A stretch of 8,331 nucleotides of DNA from positions 1 through 8,331 of the forward strand of contig CAJWLW010000213.1 in NCBI GenBank assembly GCA_913042885.1, given 5' to 3'. A model generated the notes under the pieces. The model was not told where the DNA came from. It saw only the letters and a list, made by a program, of their open reading frames with translations, and did no database searches. Shown one piece after another: positions 1 through 6,124 of this stretch (its first letter is position 1; every line of letters begins with the position of its first letter). A program made the position numbers and the translations under genes. Source of the DNA: an uncultured Lentisphaeria bacterium (GTDB taxonomy: Bacteria > Verrucomicrobiota > Lentisphaeria > JABSQK01 > CAJWLW01).

Positions 1-1131
1 GATTCCGGCGCTGATATCGCAGGGGTCCTCGCAGATATTGGCGCTGATCAGGAGATTATCGACAATGACCTGGGCGGTGGCCTGCAGCGCCGAAATATTG
101 GTTGGCGGGTTCTCGCCAAAAATTTCGCAAGCCAGGGCGACGGCAGCATCGGTGACTTCGGCGCATGGCGTGCACGGTGCAGCGGCACCAGCCGCACCAG
201 CCGCGCCATCGGCACCAGCCGCGCCATCGGTACCAGCCGTGCCATCGGTACCAGCCGCGCCATCGGCACCAGCTGAACCGACCTTGCCCTGCGGCCCCTG
301 CGGGCCCGGAGTCAGTTGGATCCCGGTGATCAGTGCGAAGGCATCGCAACCGTCAGCATTGACCGCGTTTCCGGCAGGCGTGCCGGGGCACGTGTCGTCG
401 TCGTCGCCGACGCCGTCACCGTCTTCGTCCGGCGGTGGTGGTACCACGACGGTGACTTCCAGCCGACCGTGATCGCCGCTGTCCATCACCGCTGTTTTGT
501 TGCCGTTCGACAGGGTCCATACATCCGCCTCGTTCGAGCGCGGCCTGATGGTACCATCAGGCAAGACAGCGAAGATTATCGCCCTGTCGTTCAAGACGCC
601 CGGCCAGTTCGGCCAATAAGCCTGAGCAGCCTGGACCGGGTCTGCATTCCATAGTGCACCCGATACCGGTCCGACAATCTCAAACACACCGTTGGTGGCC
701 CCGGAGACCGCGGGGAAGCCATTTATGCCGGTAAGCGGATACGCCGATATGTCGGTGCTGCCGTTTATGGTCAGGGTAAAAGACAAGGTGAACGTTATGT
801 ACGTGAGCTTGTCGCCTGCGGGCGAAAGCGTGAAAGGCCAATTGTAATCGCCCCACTCCGGCTTGGTGACCTTACCGTCGGCTCCGACGTACCAGTGGCC
901 TATACCGGGCGCATTGGGATAGTGAGTAATATAACGGTCTACGTGAGGGTTAGAGATTAACACCTCCCCGGTTACCCCAGCCAGTGCAACACTGATACAG
1001 TCGGGGCAGTCGATCTGACTTGCGACAACCCCTTGATCCGGCGCATAGCCGTTGAGGTCGACCGTGAAATCTGCCTGGGCGGCGACAGCGAGCATCACCA
1101 GCGTTGCGACTGCGACAAATAGCTTCTTCAT
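1..1131 (-). CDS. Secreted protein with thrombospondin type 3-like motif and collagen-like Gly-X-Y tract (C-terminus outside window)
   Basis: The frame is open from ATG at 1131 to the window edge: 377 codons with no stop, so the C-terminus is missing. An AAGGGAG ribosome binding site lies 8 to 9 bases upstream. Residues 1-20 form a Sec signal peptide (MKKLFVAVATLVMLAVAAQA) with likely cleavage after AQA. Residues 21-217 are an aromatic-rich, probably beta-rich domain that I do not recognise; it has a CPDC pair near its start. A proline run leads into residues 235-262, an Asp-rich DxDGDGVxDxxDxCPxTPxG motif ending in Gly-Cys, typical of calcium-binding thrombospondin type 3 repeats. Residues 276-317 are 14 uninterrupted Gly-X-Y triplets, mostly GAD, GTD and GAA, followed by a Cys-bearing segment (C320, C323, C335, C367, C371). 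By analogy with bacterial collagen-like proteins, the tract may trimerise as an extended surface stalk. The function is otherwise unknown. It is transcribed away from the DUF4838 gene. Confidence 0.88.
   Translation of the reverse strand, partial: MKKLFVAVATLVMLAVAAQADFTVDLNGYAPDQGVVASQIDCPDCISVALAGVTGEVLISNPHVDRYITHYPNAPGIGHWYVGADGKVTKPEWGDYNWPFTLSPAGDKLTYITFTLSFTLTINGSTDISAYPLTGINGFPAVSGATNGVFEIVGPVSGALWNADPVQAAQAYWPNWPGVLNDRAIIFAVLPDGTIRPRSNEADVWTLSNGNKTAVMDSGDHGRLEVTVVVPPPPDEDGDGVGDDDDTCPGTPAGNAVNADGCDAFALITGIQLTPGPQGPQGKVGSAGADGAAGTDGTAGTDGAAGADGAAGAAGAAAPCTPCAEVTDAAVALACEIFGENPPTNISALQATAQVIVDNLLISANICEDPCDISAGI
200..271 (-). repeat. Four 18-bp tandem repeats encoding the collagen-like tract
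   Basis: Four consecutive 18-bp units start at 200, 218, 236 and 254 (plus-strand unit GCCGCGCCATCGGCACCA). They differ only by single C/T changes. On the minus strand each unit encodes two Gly-X-Y triplets such as Gly-Ala-Asp Gly-Ala-Ala. Because the period is a multiple of three, gain or loss of units would change the stalk length without shifting the frame. The near-identity suggests recent expansion. Confidence 0.85.
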
Positions 1132-1183
1132 TATTCTGACTCCCTTGATTGGGTTGCAAGTGGTTTCGATTTAAATGTTTACG

Positions 1184-1195
1184 TCGTGATCGTGA
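1184..1195 (-). repeat. Hexamer repeat in the leader of the collagen-like gene
   Basis: TCGTGA occurs twice in tandem on the plus strand (CGATCA-type on the minus strand), followed by a partial third copy, TCGCGG. The tract lies within the predicted 5' leader of the minus-strand gene, next to the small GCGGT/ACCGC hairpin. It resembles the longer CGAYWA tract at 5467-5496. Confidence 0.5.
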
Positions 1196-1225
1196 TCGCG
1201 GTTCCTGACCGCAAATACAGTAAGG

Positions 1226-1254
1226 GGTATAAACTTTCTTCAGCCGAATTCCAA
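1226..1254 (-). promoter_or_regulatory. Candidate sigma70-like promoter for the collagen-like gene
   Basis: On the minus strand TTGGAA (1254-1249) and TATACC (1231-1226) are separated by exactly 17 bases. Each hexamer matches four of six consensus positions. Initiation would fall near 1219, giving a leader of about 88 nt before the ATG at 1131. The A/T-rich stretch directly upstream of the -35 could act as an UP-like element. This is pattern matching only. Confidence 0.35.
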
Positions 1255-1256
1255 GT

Positions 1257-1291
1257 AAAAAAAAGTTTTTTTGAGAGAGAGGGGGGGGGGG
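1257..1291. repeat. Simple-sequence tract: A8, T7, (GA)4 and G11
   Basis: Read on the plus strand, positions 1257-1264 are eight A, 1265 is G, 1266-1272 are seven T, 1273-1280 are four GA dinucleotides and 1281-1291 are eleven G. Homopolymers of this length are prone to slippage. The tract lies immediately upstream of the candidate promoter of the minus-strand gene. On the minus strand it reads as a C11 run followed by CT repeats and A/T runs. Confidence 0.9.
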
Positions 1292-1656
1292 CTGCCTCAG
1301 AGATTGAGCCATTCCAAAAGGTTGCTCAGCACGGAGATGCTATGGACGACACCGCCACCGTCAGGATGCTCCCATGCAAGCGCGCCCGACAAATTAAGAA
1401 AATGGCGGCCTTCGACTTGTATCAGCACTTCCCCTGCCACATTGTAGCGCCGACTGTCCGGGAGCGAACCTTCGGGTCGTTCGGACGATCTAACGGAAGG
1501 CAAACCACGCCAACCATGAGATACTGCCGACAAGTAGCAGATCTTCACGTTGTACCTCGCGAAGTCGGAACCGGATAAGTCCTGGGCAACGCGAAGTTGC
1601 GGTATTCGCAATCAACGCAGAATTTCGAGGTAACCTGTCCTATATTTTCCACATAC

Positions 1657-1664
1657 AGAGGAAG
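1657..1664 (+). promoter_or_regulatory. Ribosome binding site of the DUF4838 gene
   Basis: AGAGGAAG ends 8 bases before the ATG at 1673. The residues directly after this ATG form a signal peptide, which supports the start choice. Confidence 0.7.
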
Positions 1665-1672
1665 CCAAGCCA

Positions 1673-4150
1673 ATGAAGCCCCGGAAAAGATACAAGACAA
1701 TCGTGTTGCTGGCCGTTGCCGGACTGACGGCCTTGTCCGGTTATCCGCAGACCCCTGGGCTGACGCTTGCAACGGACGGCAAGACGACCTACCAGATCGT
1801 CGTCAGCGCGCAGGCGGATGTCAGTACGAAAGCGGTGGCGGCGGACATGGCCGCGATCCTCAAGGAGATCACCGGCGCTGATTTCCCGGTGGTCGCCGAT
1901 ACAGCGGCGCCGTCACTGAACGAGATCGTCGTCGGCCACGACAACGGCCGGCTGCAGCAGGTGTCGCTCGCCGGCATGACCAGCGAATTTGCTCTGGACG
2001 AGTACGAAATACGCACGGTCGGCACCCGCCTGGTCATCGCCGGCACGCCGCCGAGAGGCAGCATAAACGGTATGTACGGCTTCCTCCAGGACCATCTCGG
2101 CTGCCGCTGGTTTACACCCGGTGCCAGTCGCATTCCCAAGAATCCTGACCTTACCATCGGCCGGATCGTCGATCGCCAGAAACCCGCTTTCAAGTGGCGG
2201 GCGGCAGCCTCAATCAGTTATTATGATCCCGACTGGACTGCGAGGAACAGGCACAACCGTTCGGTGGGCGGCGGCGGTAAGGTCCCGGTAGGGGAGCAGG
2301 ATCCGCGGCTCCACAGTATGCTGGCGCACTACGGCGGTCACGGGCTCAATTACGTCCCAGCAAGTTTGTATGACGAGCACCCGGAGTATTACGCGGAACT
2401 GGACGGGAAAAGATTGCTGCACAAATTTGTGAGCCAGCGAGCGTTCTGTATCACCAACCCCGGATTCGTCGCCTACATCGCAGAGTGGAGCAAGGCCCAA
2501 TTTCGCGGCCAGGCAAAGCAATACGGCTACCGTCCGATCATCACTCTCGGCCATACCGACAACCATCTCTACTGTCAATGCGCCAACTGCGAAGCATCCT
2601 ATAAGCGCATCGGGCCGGGTGACATCAGGGTCGGGATTTCCGGGACCTACCATGAATTCTACAACAAGGTTGCCGCCGAGGTCGTGAAGGAGTACCCGGA
2701 CGCCATGATAGATATCATCGCCTACAGCATCGTCGGTACTCCTTCATCAATCAAAATGCACCCGAATATCCAGGTTACCTGGGCGCCCATTGGTGCCTGC
2801 CAGGCACATGCTTTCGATGCGTGCGACGCCAATCGCGACAACGATCTGATGGGCATGCTGGACAAATGGCTGGCGCGCTCGGATATGCTGCAGGTATGGC
2901 TGTACCATTACCAGAACAAACCCTGGATGCCGCACCTGAAACTGTTCGCGGCACCCCGAAACTTGCGGGAATTTCAGCGCCGTGGCGTACACGCCGTGTT
3001 CATTCAATCCCCGGAATCCGCGGCGCGCGCCAATGCCGCTTCCGACGGCGATAAACTGATGGGCGGGTTTATCGACGGGAAGGTGTACTGGACGGTTAAT
3101 GACAATCTCAGGCACCTGATCTCGTACCTGTGCATACGGCTGCTGTGGGATACGGACTTTGACATTCGCCAAGGGATCACCGAGTTTTGCGAGACCTATT
3201 ACGGAGCCGGGGCCGCCGAGATTGAGCAGATCGTCGTGCTTCTGCAGTCCGTAAGCTCCTACGAGCGCACCACCGGATCAACCTTTTCCGCCTACGCCGG
3301 TGTCCACCAGCCCCTCAGCAGCGCGCCCCAGTTGAAATGGCGTATCGTTGAACAGATGGACGCGTTGTTTGATGTCGCGGAGAAGAAAGTAACGGCCGAC
3401 CCTGTGCTCCTCCGCCGGGTGCGAATGCTCCGGCTGACCCACCAGCTGGGCGTCCTCTGTTACGCGTCCGCGGACAGCCCGCTTCGCAAGAAAGCGTTCG
3501 ACGGGTTTTTCCCGCTGATGGAAGAACTGGGGATAGAAGACCTTATTGGAACGGGGCTCCCCGGCGGCACCACGCCGGCGGAATTCAAGGCGCTCGTCAG
3601 CGACCCGGAAAAAGTGGTCATTTCCGGGCAGGAAAAAACCGGCATCAACCTGTTGCGGAATTCCAGCTTTGAAAAAACGATATTCGCCCATGGCGTACCG
3701 GATGACTGGTCGGCGGAGGGCGCCTATCTGCCAGAGGATTATAAATTGGTCGCCGATGGTGTAATCGTCGATACTACCCGGGCGTATACCGGTAAATCCA
3801 GTGTCCGCATGACCAAGAAGCCTTCCCCGGGAAAAACGGTATCCCTGCGGCAGTGGTTTCCGGTGCAGCCGGGCAGACGCTACCGGATCAACCTCCGGTA
3901 CATGGCGGATATCAAGACCGGCTCGTTTTACATTATCTTCTCCGGACTGGACAAAAATGCGAAATTCATCCGCCATTACGCGGACAACCGCGGCGTCAAG
4001 GATACCGGCGGTGAATGGCAGGAATTGCGGGTCGATACCGGGATGAAGGATGATACCGTTTTCCTGATGGTGGAGGGGCTCCTCTATGATGACAACGCCG
4101 AGGGTGTGGTATGGATGGATGACTTCACCTGCGCGATGATAAAAGAGTGA
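1673..4150 (+). CDS. Secreted DUF4838-family protein (glycoside hydrolase-like) with C-terminal carbohydrate-binding-like domain
   Basis: An 825-residue exported protein. Residues 1 to about 24 (MKPRKRYKTIVLLAVAGLTA, then LSGY) form a basic, hydrophobic signal sequence. Residues 38-165 resemble the alpha/beta N-terminal domain that precedes many glycoside hydrolases, including VVGHDNGRL (86-94) and a GMYGFLQDHLGCRWFTPG stretch (133-150). Residues 168-195 (RQKPAFKWR, then DWTARNRHN), HPEYYAELDGKR (236-247), CITNPGF (259-265) and DNHLYCQCANC (296-306, a CxCxxC cluster) fit the DUF4838 core, a family of putative polysaccharide-acting proteins without a firmly known reaction. Residues 326-365 continue this core. 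Residues 657-823 begin NLLRNSSFE and look like a beta-sandwich carbohydrate-binding module (CBM4/9-like). I infer binding or cleavage of a complex glycan in the periplasm or outside the cell; the substrate is unknown. The propeller gene follows after 201 bases. The family call rests on motif recognition, not on a search. Confidence 0.85.
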   Translation: MKPRKRYKTIVLLAVAGLTALSGYPQTPGLTLATDGKTTYQIVVSAQADVSTKAVAADMAAILKEITGADFPVVADTAAPSLNEIVVGHDNGRLQQVSLAGMTSEFALDEYEIRTVGTRLVIAGTPPRGSINGMYGFLQDHLGCRWFTPGASRIPKNPDLTIGRIVDRQKPAFKWRAAASISYYDPDWTARNRHNRSVGGGGKVPVGEQDPRLHSMLAHYGGHGLNYVPASLYDEHPEYYAELDGKRLLHKFVSQRAFCITNPGFVAYIAEWSKAQFRGQAKQYGYRPIITLGHTDNHLYCQCANCEASYKRIGPGDIRVGISGTYHEFYNKVAAEVVKEYPDAMIDIIAYSIVGTPSSIKMHPNIQVTWAPIGACQAHAFDACDANRDNDLMGMLDKWLARSDMLQVWLYHYQNKPWMPHLKLFAAPRNLREFQRRGVHAVFIQSPESAARANAASDGDKLMGGFIDGKVYWTVNDNLRHLISYLCIRLLWDTDFDIRQGITEFCETYYGAGAAEIEQIVVLLQSVSSYERTTGSTFSAYAGVHQPLSSAPQLKWRIVEQMDALFDVAEKKVTADPVLLRRVRMLRLTHQLGVLCYASADSPLRKKAFDGFFPLMEELGIEDLIGTGLPGGTTPAEFKALVSDPEKVVISGQEKTGINLLRNSSFEKTIFAHGVPDDWSAEGAYLPEDYKLVADGVIVDTTRAYTGKSSVRMTKKPSPGKTVSLRQWFPVQPGRRYRINLRYMADIKTGSFYIIFSGLDKNAKFIRHYADNRGVKDTGGEWQELRVDTGMKDDTVFLMVEGLLYDDNAEGVVWMDDFTCAMIKE

Positions 4151-4199
4151 TCAATGTGAAGCAGCAAACCCGCTGCACGTGTTATGGGGGATAAGAAAC

Positions 4200-4257
4200 T
4201 CGTCCTCCTCCTCCTCCTCGAATTCAAGATTGAGTACGAGTAGGAGGACGAGGACGA
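4200..4257. repeat. Long imperfect CT/GA inverted repeat (hairpin)
   Basis: The arms 4200-4225 and 4232-4257 pair over 26 positions with 22 Watson-Crick pairs, one G-U wobble and three mismatches, around the six-base loop AAGATT. The left arm is a (CCT)n-type pyrimidine run and the right arm is GGAGGACGAG-type purine sequence. It lies 49 bases after the stop of the DUF4838 gene. It could end or protect that transcript, but no T-run follows on the plus strand. On the minus strand the sequence after it is only mildly T-rich. The right arm contains AGGAGG (4242-4247), which the fold would mask. Confidence 0.75.
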
Positions 4258-4339
4258 GGACAATTCCAAGAGAGGATGGGGATGGATAACTCACATTCTC
4301 CCATACACCACCGATCTGTCAACCACCCACCCACGGCAA

Positions 4340-4346
4340 AGAGGGA
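4340..4346 (+). promoter_or_regulatory. Ribosome binding site that decides a GTG start
   Basis: AGAGGGA ends 5 bases before GTG at 4352. No nearby in-frame ATG gives a signal peptide, while translation from this GTG begins directly with one, so GTG is preferred. Confidence 0.65.
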
Positions 4347-4351
4347 TCCCG

Positions 4352-5422
4352 GTGAACCGAAACTGTGCGTCCTTTCTCTGCGGCATACTCCTGCCCGGCC
4401 TGGCCTGCCTTGCCGCTGACCCGCCGGCGAACACGGGACTGGCCCCCGGCAAATCCATCCCGCTCTGTGCCGTGGCCGGCGATCAGCAGGCCGCCGCCAT
4501 TTCTTCCGGCGACAGCGGATTGCTGGTGGTATGGCAGGACAGCCGTCCGGACGGCAAGCAACCGGGTACCGACTATCCGTGGAGCCTTTATGGTCAACAC
4601 CTGCAGCAGGGCAGGGAATTCCCCATCCACGTTCCGCCGGACGCAGACGCGATCATGCCGGCAGTGGGTGGAAACACGATTGCGTGGATGCACAACCGTG
4701 GGTGGAGCGCCTTGCTGATGACGACACTGAAAGACGGGCAGCCAGGAGAGTTGAAAGAGATTGGCAGCACCTCATCAAAACCGTCAATCGACGGCAACTT
4801 TGTGGTTTGGGCCTCCGCCAAGAACCGCCACGATGTCGGCCGGGGGGACATCAGCTGGATCACCGATATCAGGGGGTTTGAGCTCAACGGACCCGGCATG
4901 GGTTTTGATGTCACCAACAGCGACAGGCTGCCTCAATTCGCCCCTGCCGTCTCCGGTAGTACCGTAGTCTGGCAGGAACTGCATGCCGGCGCCAGCGGCT
5001 GGAGTTCAACATTTCTGCGCTGCAGAAACATTGACCGAGATGCCGGGTCCCACCGCTTGGCGGGCATCCGGGACAGGCAATGTGAGAATCCCGCAATCGA
5101 CGATCCCTTTGTTGTCTGGCAGGACAACCGCAACGGCGACTGGGATATTTATGGATTCGACCTCAGGTCCGGCAAGGAGCTGGAGATCTGCAAAGGTCCG
5201 GGCGACCAGACAAATCCGGCGGTGCATGGATCGACAGTTGTCTGGCAGGACAACCGTGGCGGCGACTGGGATATCTATCGATACAATCTTATTGCCGGGA
5301 AAACATTTCCCGTCGTGATTGCCGCCCACAACCAGACGGAACCTGACATCTACGGCGATGTCGTGGTTTGGACAGATGACCGCGGCGCCGACAAAGATAT
5401 CTATGCCACAACACTGAAATAG
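4352..5422 (+). CDS. Secreted TolB-like seven-repeat beta-propeller protein
   Basis: A 356-residue exported protein starting at GTG. Residues 1-22 form a signal peptide (MNRNCASFLCGILLPGLACL then AA). Cys19 follows Gly-Leu-Ala, a poor lipobox, so signal peptidase I cleavage near Ala21/Ala22 is more likely than lipidation. The mature part has seven repeats, each marked by a VVW-type strand: VVWQD 59, IAW 110, VVWAS 151, VVWQE 205, VVWQD 254, VVWQD 296 and VVWTD 338. The last three follow the pattern VVWQDNRxGDWDIYxxxL with 42-residue spacing and a preceding NPAI/NPAV or EPDI segment. This matches TolB/WD40-like propeller repeats, and seven strands would fill one closed propeller. No catalytic motif is visible. 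A binding or scaffold role at the envelope is inferred, possibly beside the upstream DUF4838 protein. True TolB is unlikely, because no Tol-Pal genes or TolB N-domain are seen. Confidence 0.82.
   Translation: MNRNCASFLCGILLPGLACLAADPPANTGLAPGKSIPLCAVAGDQQAAAISSGDSGLLVVWQDSRPDGKQPGTDYPWSLYGQHLQQGREFPIHVPPDADAIMPAVGGNTIAWMHNRGWSALLMTTLKDGQPGELKEIGSTSSKPSIDGNFVVWASAKNRHDVGRGDISWITDIRGFELNGPGMGFDVTNSDRLPQFAPAVSGSTVVWQELHAGASGWSSTFLRCRNIDRDAGSHRLAGIRDRQCENPAIDDPFVVWQDNRNGDWDIYGFDLRSGKELEICKGPGDQTNPAVHGSTVVWQDNRGGDWDIYRYNLIAGKTFPVVIAAHNQTEPDIYGDVVVWTDDRGADKDIYATTLK
5111..5280 (+). repeat. Near-identical DNA copies of two propeller repeats
   Basis: The 44 bases at 5111-5154 recur at 5237-5280, exactly 126 bases (42 codons) later. 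They share GTTGTCTGGCAGGACAACCG and GGCGACTGGGATAT and differ at only a few positions. Synonymous positions are conserved as well as the protein, which points to recent internal duplication or gene conversion. The third copy (from about 5363) has diverged. Confidence 0.8.
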
Positions 5423-5466
5423 GAACGCAATCAACAAACACAGAGTTGTTTGAGCCTACACGTTGG

Positions 5467-5496
5467 CGATTACGACAACGACAACGATAACGATAA
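5467..5496 (+). repeat. Five tandem CGAYWA hexamers
   Basis: The units are CGATTA, CGACAA, CGACAA, CGATAA and CGATAA, without gaps. The tract is non-coding, 44 bases after the stop of the propeller gene and 7 bases before the attC-like fold. Its function is unknown. Confidence 0.8.
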
Positions 5497-5503
5497 GACA
5501 GAT

Positions 5504-5560
5504 CCCCAACCAGCGCATTCTACCAATGGCTGACGCCGTGGCAGATGCGCGCCGTTAGGT
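5504..5560 (+). other. attC-like (integron cassette recombination) site
   Basis: CCCCAAC (5504-5510) is R''-like and GTTAGGT (5554-5560) fits the R' consensus GTTRRRY. Inside them GCGCAT (5513-5518) pairs perfectly with ATGCGC (5545-5550). CA faces GCC between the R and L boxes, giving the usual unpaired central spacer. Further in, CT pairs with AG next to a bulged T, CCA with TGG, and GGC with GCC around the loop TGAC. The total of 57 nt lies at the short end of known attC sizes. A 158-codon gene starts 24 bases after the R' box, as cassette genes typically do. Against the call: CCCCAAC departs from RYYYAAC at its first base, no second attC is obvious downstream, and no integrase is in the window. 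Confidence 0.45.
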
Positions 5561-5584
5561 CATCAGCCTCATAGGTGAATCAGA

Positions 5585-6061
5585 ATGCTGAGAGCTGTCC
5601 CGAAGAACTGGTTCTCCTGGAAATTCGAGATCTTCGACGGCGAGGTGTGCGTGACGAACTTAGACCTTGCCTGGTTTCGGGAAGAAGTTGAGTTCGCCAT
5701 CCAAGGACGTACCTTCGAGATCGGTAGGGAAGGCGTCATGAGTAGCGTGTTCTTGCTGAGGGAGGATGGTAGGACGATTGCCTCCGCAACGAAGCCGAGT
5801 GCCTTCCGTCGCTCATTCGACGTGGTGTTTGACCAGACAGGCTATAAGTTGGAGGCTGTGGCGCCATTTGTACGAAGATTCGAGCTGCGGAAGGACTTTC
5901 GGGTAGTTGGATCGATCCACCCTGTGCACTGTATCGGTCGGAAGGCCATCGTGGAGCTTCCCGAGTACCTCCCTCTCGAAGTCCAACTCTTCATAGCCTG
6001 GCTTGTTATCATGCTATGGAAGAGGGGATCGAGCCGCAGCCGATCGCTGCATGGTAACTGA
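5585..6061 (+). CDS. Hypothetical 158-residue protein with C-terminal hydrophobic helix; possible gene cassette
   Basis: ATG at 5585 is preceded by AGGTGA with a 6-base gap. There is no signal peptide. Residues 9-125 alternate short polar and hydrophobic segments (WKFEIFDGEVCV, REEVEFAIQGRTFEIGREG, SVFLLREDGRTIASATK, FRRFELRKDFRVVG-like stretches), which suggests an antiparallel beta-barrel. The layout resembles tubby-like or LURP-one-like folds, in which a C-terminal helix fills the barrel. Here residues 129-146 (LPLEVQLFIAWLVIMLWK) form such a helix, which could also be a membrane segment, followed by an Arg/Ser tail. That fold call is inference and I recognise no named family. Its position right behind an attC-like site, its small size and its promoterless appearance suit an integron cassette gene. 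It is likely real, given the ribosome binding site and protein-like composition. Confidence 0.72.
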   Translation: MLRAVPKNWFSWKFEIFDGEVCVTNLDLAWFREEVEFAIQGRTFEIGREGVMSSVFLLREDGRTIASATKPSAFRRSFDVVFDQTGYKLEAVAPFVRRFELRKDFRVVGSIHPVHCIGRKAIVELPEYLPLEVQLFIAWLVIMLWKRGSSRSRSLHGN

Positions 6062-6104
6062 TTTCCCCAGGTGATCGTGAACTATGCCTGGGAGGCGCCG
6101 CAGC

Positions 6105-6124
6105 TTAGCAACTTCAGTTGCTAA
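6105..6124. repeat. Perfect 8-bp inverted repeat, possible weak terminator
   Basis: TTAGCAAC (6105-6112) and GTTGCTAA (6117-6124) are exact reverse complements around the loop TTCA. The hairpin lies 43 bases after the stop of the 158-residue gene. No T-run follows, so intrinsic termination is uncertain; it may instead stabilise the transcript end. Confidence 0.55.

Larger units (their letters stand above)
1132..1672. other. 541-bp divergent intergenic region
   Basis: This region separates the minus-strand collagen-like gene from the plus-strand DUF4838 gene. It holds a TCGTGA hexamer pair (1184-1195), a 5-bp-stem hairpin GCGGT/ACCGC at 1198-1212, a candidate minus-strand promoter (1226-1254) and a simple-sequence tract (1257-1291). 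From 1297 to 1611 the minus strand is open for 104 codons from a TTG, but there is no ribosome binding site and no recognisable domain, so I do not call it a gene. A plus-strand TATATT at 1641-1646 could be a -10 element for the DUF4838 gene, but I see no matching -35. Confidence 0.6.

Noticed and set aside
38..472. Plus-strand frame rich in Ala and Pro
   Set aside because: It is the mirror of the Gly-X-Y repeats of the minus-strand gene, which has a signal peptide, a ribosome binding site and recognisable motifs.
1297..1611. Minus-strand 104-codon frame from TTG
   Set aside because: There is no ribosome binding site, no recognisable domain, and an equally long frame overlaps it on the other strand; evidence is insufficient for a gene call.
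3278..3976. Minus-strand 232-codon frame
   Set aside because: It lies antisense inside the DUF4838 gene, whose motifs and export signal identify the coding strand.
4276..4419. 47-codon frame upstream of and overlapping the propeller gene start, as a possible leader peptide
   Set aside because: Its purine-rich sequence abuts the ATG without proper spacing, and the product is not leader-like; the GTG at 4352 has a better site.
5435..5452. CAAACA/TGTTTG hairpin after the propeller gene as a terminator
   Set aside because: The stem is only 6 bp, A/T-rich, and not followed by a T-run.
6052..6123. Possible second attC: TGGTAAC paired with GTTGCTA
   Set aside because: The boxes pair only with wobbles, depart from the RYYYAAC/GTTRRRY consensus, and the strong local TTAGCAAC/GTTGCTAA hairpin explains the GTT side.
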